A stretch of DNA of 35,817 bases, taken from positions 1 to 35,817 of the forward strand of contig NZ_JAJJWI010000033.1 of the NCBI RefSeq assembly GCF_020907275.1. The letters run 5' to 3'. The notes under the pieces are model-generated. The model ran no database searches. It worked only from the letters and a program-made list of their open reading frames with translations, and was not told where the DNA came from. Below, piece after piece: positions 16,013 through 23,929 of this stretch. Each line of letters starts with the position of its first letter. The stretch's first letter is position 1. The position numbers were made by a program, and so were the translations under genes. The stretch is from Pontibacter silvestris (lineage in GTDB: Bacteria; Bacteroidota; Bacteroidia; Cytophagales; Hymenobacteraceae).

Positions 16013-16360
16013 ATGGAAATGGTGATGAAAGATATGAATGTTGTTGATCTAAGAACTGGTTACCTGCTTTCTGCCTATGCTGACTTAGAATAGGCCCGTA
16101 CGGCCACGGAGAAGTTTGCAGAAAAAGGATACAAGATTGTGTACCTGAATGAGGTGTCACATGTAAAAGGATTTGAAGTGGAGGTGTACCTTAAAAACAT
16201 TGATGAAAACAATGGCTGTAAATATAAGAACTTCCTTTGCCCCAGGCAGGAGAACACCATTGAGAAGCCGAAGAAAAGTTTAGAGACAGCCTTAGAGCTT
16301 TGGGAGAGCCAGGCTAGTTGTGAAGCAAAATTAATGGTAGTAGTTAAAGCTAAACGTTAA
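16013..16360 (+). pseudogene. Small unknown gene interrupted by an in-frame TAG
   Basis: From ATG 16013 the frame reads MEMVMKDMNVVDLRTGYLLS then AYADLE, hits TAG at 16091-16093, and continues open in the same frame (ARTATEKFAEKGYKIVYLNE, VSHVKGFEVEVYLK and onward) to 16360. The junction reads as a continuous helix if TAG replaces CAG. A gene caller would find only the 73-residue part from GTG 16139. The full product would be about 115 residues. The family is unknown to me. Later starts at 16025 or 16034 are possible. A nonsense mutation is likely; amber readthrough cannot be excluded. Confidence 0.55.
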
Positions 16361-16951
16361 TACTTGCTGCTTTGTAAAGTTTCTTTGGGTATATTAAGGC
16401 TATAGCCTGTCTAACAGTTACTTTTGTTCGTAAATAACATGTGCTCAGCAATCTGCGCAGGTAAAAATTACTAATAAATAATGCTGTACATTTTTTTTCA
16501 TTATTGTGTAATAAACTTTCCGGTTTTTCTGTAAGGCGTCGGGGGTAGCGGCCCGCTATGGTAGGTGTTGCGGTGCCGTGAAAGAGGCAGCACGAGCAGA
16601 GCAGAGCAGAGCAGGTAGCTTCAGTACACAGTGCAGAGTAGGAAAACGAGGTCACGCGGGCTTGGAGCGTACCTGAATAAACTATAGAACAACAGTTCTG
16701 TAAAGCTGAGGGTGAAAAGTAGCTCCGATAGCTAAGACTAAACTGGGCTTTCACTTCAGAGCTCTCGTTAAGCAAGCTTTAAAATGATAATCAGGCTTTT
16801 GTCGTTTTGTATAAGTTGCTAATTTTGAACCTGATCCGGTGTACATTCTCATAGGTAAGAATGTAAAGGTCCATCTGGTAAAAAGTGATAAGGCAAAGTT
16901 GTGTAAAGAATGGGGCTGTCGGAGTAAAAGGATATTTTCAAGGCTGGAGGT
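16361..16951. other. Spacer with a GC-richer island and a GAGCA tandem repeat
   Basis: No convincing gene is visible. Bases about 16530-16690 are clearly richer in G and C than the flanks, as structured RNAs or foreign DNA often are in AT-rich genomes. Four tandem GAGCA units occupy 16594-16613. The reverse-strand frame through here (16775-16350) has a composition rich in Ser, Cys and Leu that does not look coding. Confidence 0.5.
16594..16614. repeat. Pentanucleotide tandem repeat (GAGCA)x4
   Basis: Four exact GAGCA units followed by one more G. Pentamer tracts can expand or contract by slippage, but this one is not inside a recognised ORF. Confidence 0.8.
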
Positions 16952-17638
16952 ATGGCTAAAGACATTGTTGTAAAGGTTATTATTACTGATGACCATCAAC
17001 TTATACGAGACGGATTAAGGTCGTTGCTGGTGCAGGACCAGAAGATTGAGGTAATAGGGGAGGCCGCTAATGGGCAGGAACTGCTAGACTTACTTTCACA
17101 AGCGTCTGCTGATGTGGTGCTGATGGACATTAATATGCCTGTAATGAATGGCTATGAAGCAACGCAGCAAATCCGTTCAGCTTACCCGGGTACAAAGGTC
17201 ATTGCTTTATCTATGCTACATGATGAGCCTTTTGTGCAAAAAATGATGGCATCTGGGGCATCGGGTTATATACTGAAAGCCTCTGGCAAAGATGAACTGC
17301 GCTCAGCCATTAAACTGGTAGCAAATGGTACGATCTACATCAGTAGTGAATTAACTTTAAAAATGCTTGACAAGGCTACAAAGCCAGAAGCCGTTCAGGA
17401 AAATGAACTGAAAGACGGGAATTTACTTACTAAGCGGGAACAGGAGGTGCTGTTACTTATTTCGGAAGGTTATACGAACGCAGAAATAGCCGACAAACTC
17501 TTTACTAGTAAGAGAACTGTAGAAAACCACAGACAAAACATACTGGAGAAAACACAGGTCAAAGACACTGCTCATCTTATTAAGTACGCTATACAGCATA
17601 AACTTATAGATCTTGATCCCCCCAAGGTTAGTATATAA
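16952..17638 (+). CDS. Response regulator, NarL/FixJ family (REC-LuxR HTH), copy 2
   Basis: The 228-residue product has receiver acids D13/D14, phosphorylated aspartate D59 in LMDINMP, and a LuxR HTH with LLTKREQEVLLLISEGYTNA and SKRTVENHRQNILEKT. The HTH and the C-terminal LIKYAIQHK closely match copy 1 (SKRTIETHRQNLLEKT, LVKYAVQN), so the two probably arose by duplication and may bind similar sites. It is followed by a hairpin shared with a converging small gene. The cognate kinase is likely one of those in the window, but this is not shown by the sequence. Confidence 0.95.
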   Translation: MAKDIVVKVIITDDHQLIRDGLRSLLVQDQKIEVIGEAANGQELLDLLSQASADVVLMDINMPVMNGYEATQQIRSAYPGTKVIALSMLHDEPFVQKMMASGASGYILKASGKDELRSAIKLVANGTIYISSELTLKMLDKATKPEAVQENELKDGNLLTKREQEVLLLISEGYTNAEIADKLFTSKRTVENHRQNILEKTQVKDTAHLIKYAIQHKLIDLDPPKVSI

Positions 17639-17675
17639 CATATCCTATGTTAGTTCCTGCTGTTCTTAAAGTTCA

Positions 17676-17717
17676 GATACAGGTAAGGATCAAAGAGCTT
17701 CATCCCTTACCTGTATC
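17676..17717. terminator. 13-bp perfect hairpin between converging genes
   Basis: GATACAGGTAAGG (17676-17688) and CCTTACCTGTATC (17705-17717) pair exactly around 16 bases. It sits between response regulator 2 and the reverse-strand small gene and lacks a T run on the plus strand. It may end both transcripts. Confidence 0.6.
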
Positions 17718-17728
17718 ACAAGAGTAAT

Positions 17729-18004
17729 TTATTTAACTATTCTGTCTATACTCATGCGGGCATTTATAAAGCTTCTTAAGGTAGTATAGTCAAAGGAGCC
17801 ATATTCAATTGACTTAACTCCATAGAAAAAAGCTCTTATAGAACTAAGCAACTCCTGAATAACAGGCATCTCCATGCCGGCAACAGAACCAGCGGGTTCA
17901 ATTATGATGCAGTTATCCTGTATAAGTACTGCAAAGGTTTCTATTTCTCCGCTTTCCACTAATTCTTCGTACTGCTGAAGCCCTGCGTTTACTTTGGTTG
18001 TCAT
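17729..18004 (-). CDS. Small unknown protein in the signalling block
   Basis: The 91-residue product starts MTTKVNAGLQQYEELVESGE and has alternating hydrophobic strands (TFAVLIQDNCIIIEPAG) followed by helices, suggesting a compact soluble alpha/beta fold. No signal peptide or membrane segment is visible. I do not recognise the family. It is transcribed against response regulator 2, with a hairpin between them, and its upstream spacer carries the third copy of the ATAAATACTTAT word on the same strand as the gene, about 125 bases before its start. Confidence 0.6.
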   Translation of the reverse strand: MTTKVNAGLQQYEELVESGEIETFAVLIQDNCIIIEPAGSVAGMEMPVIQELLSSIRAFFYGVKSIEYGSFDYTTLRSFINARMSIDRIVK

Positions 18005-18500
18005 ATAAGCTTGTTTAAATAGTATGCAAAGTCATTCCTGACTGCTTGCATATCAAACGAGATTTTTAATACATAAAATTCATGAATTTGTACTGCTTTT
18101 ACCTGAGTAGGAATACCTAAATACGCAATAAGTATTTATCCCGATCAAAACTGATACTATATAAAGCTATAGCAATTTGCTGATAGTAAGATTATTACTA
18201 GTTTTATATAAGGCAGAAGATCAGTAGAGCCGTATCAGGATTTACTAAAATGAACTTAAAAATTGACTTAGTTCATTCTGAAACAGAATACTCTGTGCGT
18301 TCAGGTGCCCAGCTTTAAGCTTATAAGCAAGAACAAGAAGAGGAGCTGGCTATTATCCCTTATTAGTTAATACAGCCAAACTTGCTATGAACTTACATCG
18401 ACAAAGGCTTGCAGCTTTACTTTTGCTTTAACCCTATAACTCAAATGTTATGGGAGACGCTGCGAGATTTAGGGTGGCAGAGAAGAAAAACAAAATTCAG
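18005..18500. other. AT-rich spacer between the small gene and the kinase 3' end
   Basis: Nearly 500 bases without a supported gene. It holds the 12-base word ATAAATACTTAT on the minus strand (18139-18128). No clear terminator for the histidine kinase ending at 18501 is visible. Confidence 0.5.
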
Positions 18501-20381
18501 TTATACTTTGCAACGGATCTGGAAGACTGTACCCTTACCATCGGAAGTACTTACCTCCATTGTGCCTGATAATAATTCAATCCTGTTCTGAATGCTGCTC
18601 AGGCCTATTCCTTTTACTTTGTTAAAATCTTCTTTACTTATCCCTATGCCATTGTCGGCTACACGCAATGTAACAGTATCATCTACACATGAAACTTCTA
18701 TGGAAGCCTCAGTAGCTTGCGAATGCTTAATTATGTTATTTAATAACTCCTGAATAATGCGGTACAAAGACAGTTCAATAGTATAGTCAAGGCGTTTTTC
18801 CAAACCGTTTATTACGGAAGAAATTTTGAGTTCAGGGTTGTGAAAGTGGGAGAGTACTTCTTCTAAAGCCGTTTTAAGGCCAAAATCTTTTAGAACTGTA
18901 GGTGTTAATTCAGACGAAATTTGGCGTGTAACCGTAATACTTAATTTCAGCAGGTCATCAATAAGGTCTTTGTTTTTTTCCTGTTCAGGAGATTCAATCT
19001 TTAAAGCACTTAAATTTAGCTTGGCGGCGTAAAGAATCTGCCCCAGGCCATTATGCAGGGCCTCTGAAATGCGGCTTCGCTCTGCTTCTTGTGCCTGCAA
19101 AATTGCTTTCAGAATTTCGCGCTGTTGTGAAAGGCGAAGCTGGATATTAGCTTCTTCTGCATTTTTTTGATCCTGTATGTCAGTGGCTGTGCCAATCCAT
19201 AGGGTAATTTCACCCTGTTCATTACGAATAGGTACATTTTTAATCAGGTGCCAGCGGTACTGGTTGCCACGCTTGTACAGAATACGGGCCTGAACATTAT
19301 GAACTTTGCCCGTTCGCAATGATTCTTTGAAATCTGGCATTAAAGCTTCCACATCATCAGGATGGAAAGCTTTTGTCCAGCCCCAACCTGTTGACTCTTC
19401 AGGTGTTAAACCTGTATACTCGTACCAAGTTTCACTAAAGGTATCATTAGAGCCGTCGGGTTTATTTGTCCAGGTAATGTGGGGTACTGCTTTTAGTAGG
19501 GTGTGGAAGCGTTCTGCATTATTCCTTATTTCTTCCTGTTGCTGTTTTAATGCCTGTTCATAAAGCTTACGTTCAGTTGTATCATGCAGGGTCAGCACCA
19601 GGCCATCATCTAATTTTACGGCCACTAGGTGCAGCCAGTACTGCTGGTTGTTATAAATCTGGAGCTGATCCATTTCCAGTAACTCCTTGCTTTCCACTAC
19701 ATCCACAAGTCGCTCAAAAACACCCTGGTTCAACATAGTGGGGTGTTCTTTCCAGAGGCTTTTACCTAACAAGCCGGCTTCAGAACTACCTAATAGCTTT
19801 TGTGCCTTGTGGTTCACTATGTTCATTGAAAAATCAACAATAGCATGGTGCTTATTACGGATAGCTTTCAGGGCCATGATAGCATTGGGGGAACTATCCA
19901 GGATACTGGCGTGGAGCAGGTGCAGGTTCTTTAGTTCGTTTATCTGGATGAAGATAACAATGGCCCCATCTATTTTGCGGTCCTGCGTAATATAGGGAAG
20001 TATGCGCATCTGGTACCAAATTCCTTTTTTGTCCTGTACCTCTTTTTCAATGGTATTAGTAGAACTTATCACGTGGCGGATGTCCTCTATTATTTCATCA
20101 TAGCGAAGGTTATTGGATATCTTGTAAATGGAGCGGCCTATATCGCTGTCAATCAGGTTGATTAAGCGGGTGGCGGCTGGCGTGAACTTCCGGATAATAA
20201 GTTTGCGGTCAACGAATATCTGGCCTATGTCGGTGCTGCGGAAATAGTTATTCAGGTCATCGTCGAGCTCCATCAACGCTTTTATCTTGTACTGATGCTC
20301 CGCGTTAATAGTATGCAACTCTTCGTTAGAGGTTTCGAGTTCTTCTACTACAGCCTGTAATTCTTCTTTGGTGTGCTGCAA
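18501..20381 (-). CDS. PAS-domain sensor histidine kinase, C-terminal part of a split CheB-CheR-PAS-kinase
   Basis: The 626-residue frame begins at a weak TTG (20381) inside a coiled coil (TKEELQAVVEELETSNEEL) that in related proteins links CheR to the kinase. PAS-like domains follow: one around GQIFVDRKLIIRKFTPAATR, a second near ILDSSPNAIMALKAI, and a third (ITWTNKPDGSNDTFSETWYE, with FHPDDVEAL and the PAC end WIGTATDIQDQK). The transmitter has a NarX/DegS-like dimerisation segment (EAERSRISEALHNGLGQILY, phospho-acceptor H in LHNG) and an ATPase domain (ELLNNIIKHSQA, VADNGIGIS, GIGLSSIQNR). This kinase class pairs with NarL-type regulators, two of which lie nearby. The frame is open without an ATG upstream to 20447, overlapping the CheB-CheR gene in a -1 frame, so one protein was probably split by a frameshift. 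Confidence 0.88.
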   Translation of the reverse strand: MQHTKEELQAVVEELETSNEELHTINAEHQYKIKALMELDDDLNNYFRSTDIGQIFVDRKLIIRKFTPAATRLINLIDSDIGRSIYKISNNLRYDEIIEDIRHVISSTNTIEKEVQDKKGIWYQMRILPYITQDRKIDGAIVIFIQINELKNLHLLHASILDSSPNAIMALKAIRNKHHAIVDFSMNIVNHKAQKLLGSSEAGLLGKSLWKEHPTMLNQGVFERLVDVVESKELLEMDQLQIYNNQQYWLHLVAVKLDDGLVLTLHDTTERKLYEQALKQQQEEIRNNAERFHTLLKAVPHITWTNKPDGSNDTFSETWYEYTGLTPEESTGWGWTKAFHPDDVEALMPDFKESLRTGKVHNVQARILYKRGNQYRWHLIKNVPIRNEQGEITLWIGTATDIQDQKNAEEANIQLRLSQQREILKAILQAQEAERSRISEALHNGLGQILYAAKLNLSALKIESPEQEKNKDLIDDLLKLSITVTRQISSELTPTVLKDFGLKTALEEVLSHFHNPELKISSVINGLEKRLDYTIELSLYRIIQELLNNIIKHSQATEASIEVSCVDDTVTLRVADNGIGISKEDFNKVKGIGLSSIQNRIELLSGTMEVSTSDGKGTVFQIRCKV

Positions 20382-20398
20382 CTCTACTTCAAGCTCAT

Positions 20399-22393
20399 TT
20401 ACACGTCTTTCGTAGTTACTTTCACTAAAGCTACGGTCTGATTTACTTCAATCGGAACTTGGGCCTGAGCCTCACTTAATAGCACCAGCACAAATTTCTG
20501 GTATAACTTTTTTTCTGACAATAAAGGCTTTACCACAATATTTATATAACGCAGGCTGTTACCGTTGCGTACGGGCAAGCCATAAGTTGATGTTTTTTCT
20601 TTGTTGCGGATGGCTTTACGCAGCATGGTGCCCAGGCTGGCCGATAAGTCGGACGGAACAAGTTTAAGTAAATTAAAGGTAAAGGTATGTTCGGGCAGAT
20701 CAAGAAAGCTTTTAAACTTGCCCGTGCCATGCAATACGTCGTAGTTTTCGTCAATATATACGGCAGCGTAACCAGACTCTTCCAGAATAGTCTCGTTGAG
20801 CAACTCATGAAAACTTTGCTGTAACAGTTGCTTGGAAGAAAGGTCGCGGCTGTAACATGGTACAGAGGTAGCAACAGGAGGTCTCTTTCCTGGTCCGGCA
20901 GGGGCAATGGTATCAATCCCAAAAGAATAAGCAGGTTTCATGTTGCGGTAAATTTTCCATTTTTTGCTTATCTCGTCAAAGCTTTTCTGCTCGCCGATGC
21001 TCTCGCTGGAACCCAGAAACAGATAACCACCTACCAGCATGGCATAATGGAATTTATCAATTACTTTTTTCTGCAGCGCAGGGTTCAGGTAAATGAGCAT
21101 GTTGCGGCAGCTCACCAGGTCAATTCTGCTGAAAGGCGGTTCGTTTGTTACATTATGTGGGGCAAATATAACCATGCGGCGTACGCGTTGGCACACCCTG
21201 AATTTGCCTTCATCTTTGATAAAATGCTCTTTCAGTCTTTCTTCTGAAACATCAGTAAGACTGTTGGGCAGGTATAAGCCTTTACCGGCAAAATCAAGGG
21301 CATCACGGTCTATGTCCGAAGCAAATATCTTTACCTCCAGCTCCTTCTTTACCTTATCCATATATTCCCTTATCAGGATGGCTATGGAGTAAGCTTCTTC
21401 GCCTGTGGAGCAGCCTGCCACCCAAATGCGTAGCTGCTCGGTAACTTTCTTGCCATCTACTAAGGCTGGTATAACAGTATTCTCCAGTATCTCATAAGCT
21501 TCATGGTCCCTGAAGAATTTTGTAACCCCAATTAAAAAATCTTTACTTAAAGTTTCGACTTCTTGTGGGTGCAGGTTCAGGTAATCTAGGTAGTCGCCAA
21601 GGTCGTTCAGGTTGTTAAAGGCCATGCGCCGGCTGATGCGCCTGATAATAGTGGGCAGTTTATAATTGGTAAAGTCAATGCCTGTGCGCTCATGAATCAT
21701 ATCCAGTATATGGAAAATGTTGGATTCTGCTTTGCTGTTGACCTGCTCGGTAAGTCCGTTGGCTATAGGGGTTACCTTTACATAATTAAATATCTCGGTA
21801 GGCATTAACTCCGGCGTCAGTATAAAATCGGCGTAGCCCGTGTTAATAGCATTGCGAGGCATCGCATCGAACTTGGCTGTATTAGGATCCTGCACCATAA
21901 CCATGCCACCTGCTTTTTTAATGGCTACGACACCCTCTGTGCCGTCTATGCCTGTTCCGGATAAAACTATGCCAACAGCTCTAAAGCCTTTATCGGCAGC
22001 CAGGGATTTAAAAAAAGTATCTACTGTTTGGGAACGGTTACTATTTGTCTTATCGCTAAGGAATAAGTGGTTGTTTTGTACGGTAAGTTCTTTGTTATTT
22101 GGGATTACGTATACCTTATTGGTAACTACAGGCATGTTATTCTGCGCTTCTACTACCTGCAGAATAGTCTGCTTTGCTACCATATCCGTAAGCATGCTGA
22201 CGTGCTGAGAGGACAGGTGCTGTACAATAACATAAGCAACACTATCATTCGGGACGCTGCTAAATAACTCTTTGAACGCCTGTAAACCGCCTGCAGATGC
22301 CCCTACGCCTATTACAAATAACTCCTTAGAAGCCTTAGACTGGCCAACTTTACCGAATGCTTTTTGTTCGTTGCTTTTACCTGAATTTGTCAT
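20399..22393 (-). CDS. CheB-CheR fusion (methylesterase-methyltransferase), N-terminal part of a split sensor kinase
   Basis: From ATG 22393 (preceded by AGGAAAA) the product is 664 residues; an earlier ATG at 22447 adds 18 unlikely residues. A CheB methylesterase domain carries the catalytic Ser in GVGASAGGLQ, His in VQHLSSQH and Asp in LSGTGIDGTEG. A CheR methyltransferase domain follows: RRISRRMAFN, AdoMet-binding WVAGCSTGEEAYSIA, FASDIDRDAL and SCRNMLIYL. A PAS-like domain (AAVYIDENYDVLHGTGKF) closes the frame. In Bacteroidota this layout usually continues into PAS and kinase domains in one protein of about 1300 residues. Here the frame stops at 20399, 17 bases before the next frame's first start codon. 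No chemoreceptor or CheA is present. Confidence 0.92.
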   Translation of the reverse strand: MTNSGKSNEQKAFGKVGQSKASKELFVIGVGASAGGLQAFKELFSSVPNDSVAYVIVQHLSSQHVSMLTDMVAKQTILQVVEAQNNMPVVTNKVYVIPNNKELTVQNNHLFLSDKTNSNRSQTVDTFFKSLAADKGFRAVGIVLSGTGIDGTEGVVAIKKAGGMVMVQDPNTAKFDAMPRNAINTGYADFILTPELMPTEIFNYVKVTPIANGLTEQVNSKAESNIFHILDMIHERTGIDFTNYKLPTIIRRISRRMAFNNLNDLGDYLDYLNLHPQEVETLSKDFLIGVTKFFRDHEAYEILENTVIPALVDGKKVTEQLRIWVAGCSTGEEAYSIAILIREYMDKVKKELEVKIFASDIDRDALDFAGKGLYLPNSLTDVSEERLKEHFIKDEGKFRVCQRVRRMVIFAPHNVTNEPPFSRIDLVSCRNMLIYLNPALQKKVIDKFHYAMLVGGYLFLGSSESIGEQKSFDEISKKWKIYRNMKPAYSFGIDTIAPAGPGKRPPVATSVPCYSRDLSSKQLLQQSFHELLNETILEESGYAAVYIDENYDVLHGTGKFKSFLDLPEHTFTFNLLKLVPSDLSASLGTMLRKAIRNKEKTSTYGLPVRNGNSLRYINIVVKPLLSEKKLYQKFVLVLLSEAQAQVPIEVNQTVALVKVTTKDV

Positions 22394-22614
22394 GCACTTT
22401 TCCTGCCCAAGGGATATTAAAGTTGTTATAGTTTGCCAATTTACCACTTTTAAAAGGATATCTGGTGTCAGGAAGTCTCATTAAAACAGGTGCTCTACCG
22501 TCGAATAAGTGTTTGTACGTGCTTTTGTGCAAACTCCCTCAGTAGTAAAACTGAATTAAATATTAACTCCAACTAATAGTTTTAACTCTGCCTGTTTAGG
22601 TGCATAGACAAAAG

Positions 22615-22643
22615 TTTGGAACAATGCACTATAATCACTTTTG
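22615..22643 (+). promoter_or_regulatory. Candidate Bacteroidota-type promoter of cheB
   Basis: TTTG at 22615-22618 and CACTTTTG at 22636-22643, 17 bases apart, match the Bacteroidota TTTG / TAnnTTTG pattern with one mismatch. The ATG at 22667 follows about 23 bases later. The element lies between the divergent CheB-CheR and CheB genes. Confidence 0.4.
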
Positions 22644-22666
22644 ATTCCAACACTTAATCCTCTTTT

Positions 22667-23707
22667 ATGACAGGCAAAAGCCCTAAAGTTATTGTTATTG
22701 GCACTTCAGCTGGCGGCATGCAGGCATTGTGTAAGTTATTGGTAAATATTCCTGATGGTTTGCCCGCCGCTATTTTTATTGTCCAGCATTTAAGTGTTGA
22801 TTCTTCTGCTCCTTTCCTAGTGCAAAGATTAAGCCAGTACACTACACTGAACTGCAAAGTTGCCGAACATGAGGCTACTATAGAGCCTGGTACCATATAT
22901 ATGGCTCCTGCAGACAGGCATTTGCTTGTTAACAACGAAAAGATGCTAGTGGTGCGTGGTCCGCGCGAGAACCAGTTCAGGCCAGGTATTGATCCTTTGT
23001 TTCGATCGGCAGCTGCTTATTTCGGGGTTAATGCTATTGGTTTGATCCTAACTGGTTTTATGTCTGACGGCGTGTTGGGCATGGAGTTTATTAAACGCAG
23101 TGGTGGCACTACACTAGTACAGGAACCGCAGGATGCTGAGTTTCCGGCTTTGCCGCTGAACGTTATCCGCCAGGTTGCTGCCGATTATGTTGTTCCTTTA
23201 GATGAAATGGGAGCTTTACTTGCTGATCTGACCCACAAGGAGGTTTCTGAATCTGTTACAGTGCCAGCCGATATCAGGCAGGAAGCTCAGACTGCAGAAC
23301 GTATCATGACAAACAGTACAATGACAAGTATTCAAGATTTAGAAGAAGCAGGAAACAGATCACCCTACAGTTGTCCGGAGTGTGGCGGTGGTTTATGGGA
23401 TTTATCTCAACCTGGTACTATTATGCGCTACAGATGCCATTCCGGCCACGCTTATTCAAAAGAAACACTTTTGTTGGGTATGGATAACCATTTAGAGGAA
23501 ACGCTTTGGGTTGCTTTACGCACACTGGAGGAGCGCCGAAATATTCTGTTGAACATGTCGCAGGGCGAAACAGACAAAGGAAACCGACGCTGGACTACCA
23601 TACAGGAAGAACGCGCCGAGGAGATGAAAACACACATTGAACGTCTCCGCTCCATCTTATCCAAGAACACGCTTTCAGATGAAGAGCAATTAGGACAGTT
23701 GGGTTAA
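22667..23707 (+). CDS. Stand-alone CheB-type methylesterase with a C-terminal zinc-ribbon
   Basis: Residues 1 to about 190 form a CheB methylesterase without a receiver domain. The catalytic Ser is in GTSAGGMQA, His in VQHLS and Asp in LTGFMSDGVLG. Residues about 225-280 contain CPECGGGLWDL and YRCHSGHAYS, a probable zinc-binding module seen in a CheB subfamily, followed by a helical tail. The protein is 346 residues. It is divergent from the CheB-CheR gene with a 270-base spacer from the chosen start, so both are probably controlled together. Without chemoreceptors, its substrate could be a methylated site on another sensor. Confidence 0.9.
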   Translation: MTGKSPKVIVIGTSAGGMQALCKLLVNIPDGLPAAIFIVQHLSVDSSAPFLVQRLSQYTTLNCKVAEHEATIEPGTIYMAPADRHLLVNNEKMLVVRGPRENQFRPGIDPLFRSAAAYFGVNAIGLILTGFMSDGVLGMEFIKRSGGTTLVQEPQDAEFPALPLNVIRQVAADYVVPLDEMGALLADLTHKEVSESVTVPADIRQEAQTAERIMTNSTMTSIQDLEEAGNRSPYSCPECGGGLWDLSQPGTIMRYRCHSGHAYSKETLLLGMDNHLEETLWVALRTLEERRNILLNMSQGETDKGNRRWTTIQEERAEEMKTHIERLRSILSKNTLSDEEQLGQLG

Positions 23708-23813
23708 GGTTTTATTTGTATTGTGCTTACACTTGTACCTGTCTTAAGATTAAGAAGATTTTAAGGTTTGCATATTTTGTGTTCATCCTGTAAATCCTTT
23801 TTATTCTTTCTAG

Positions 23814-23853
23814 GTATTAACCAGAGTACTCCAAAGCAGACTCCGGTTAATAC
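23814..23853. terminator. Hairpin between converging cheB and outer-membrane receptor genes
   Basis: GTATTAACC (23814-23822) pairs with GGTTAATAC (23845-23853); GAGT/ACTC extends the stem after one mismatch. The only sizeable structure in this convergent spacer; no T run. Confidence 0.5.
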
Positions 23854-23929
23854 TTGGAGGCATCACTAGCCGTTTATGACACTTGATAATATAGCTACGG
23901 CAGCAGAAGACTCGATCTGGACTATACTT

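Noticed and set aside
27..16360. TAG recoded as glutamine (as in some crAss-like phages)
   Set aside because: The HTH gene itself ends in TAG and most of the window uses ordinary stops; a general recoding would break this. Individual mutations explain the two in-frame TAGs.
16350..16775. Reverse-strand 141-codon frame before response regulator 2
   Set aside because: Ser/Cys/Leu-rich, no motif, and it runs over the GAGCA repeat and the end of the forward broken gene; it looks like chance.
13672..23707. A complete chemotaxis operon
   Set aside because: CheB and CheR modules are present, but no MCP, CheA, CheW, CheY-only or flagellar/gliding gene is visible; the CheR module is part of a kinase fusion.
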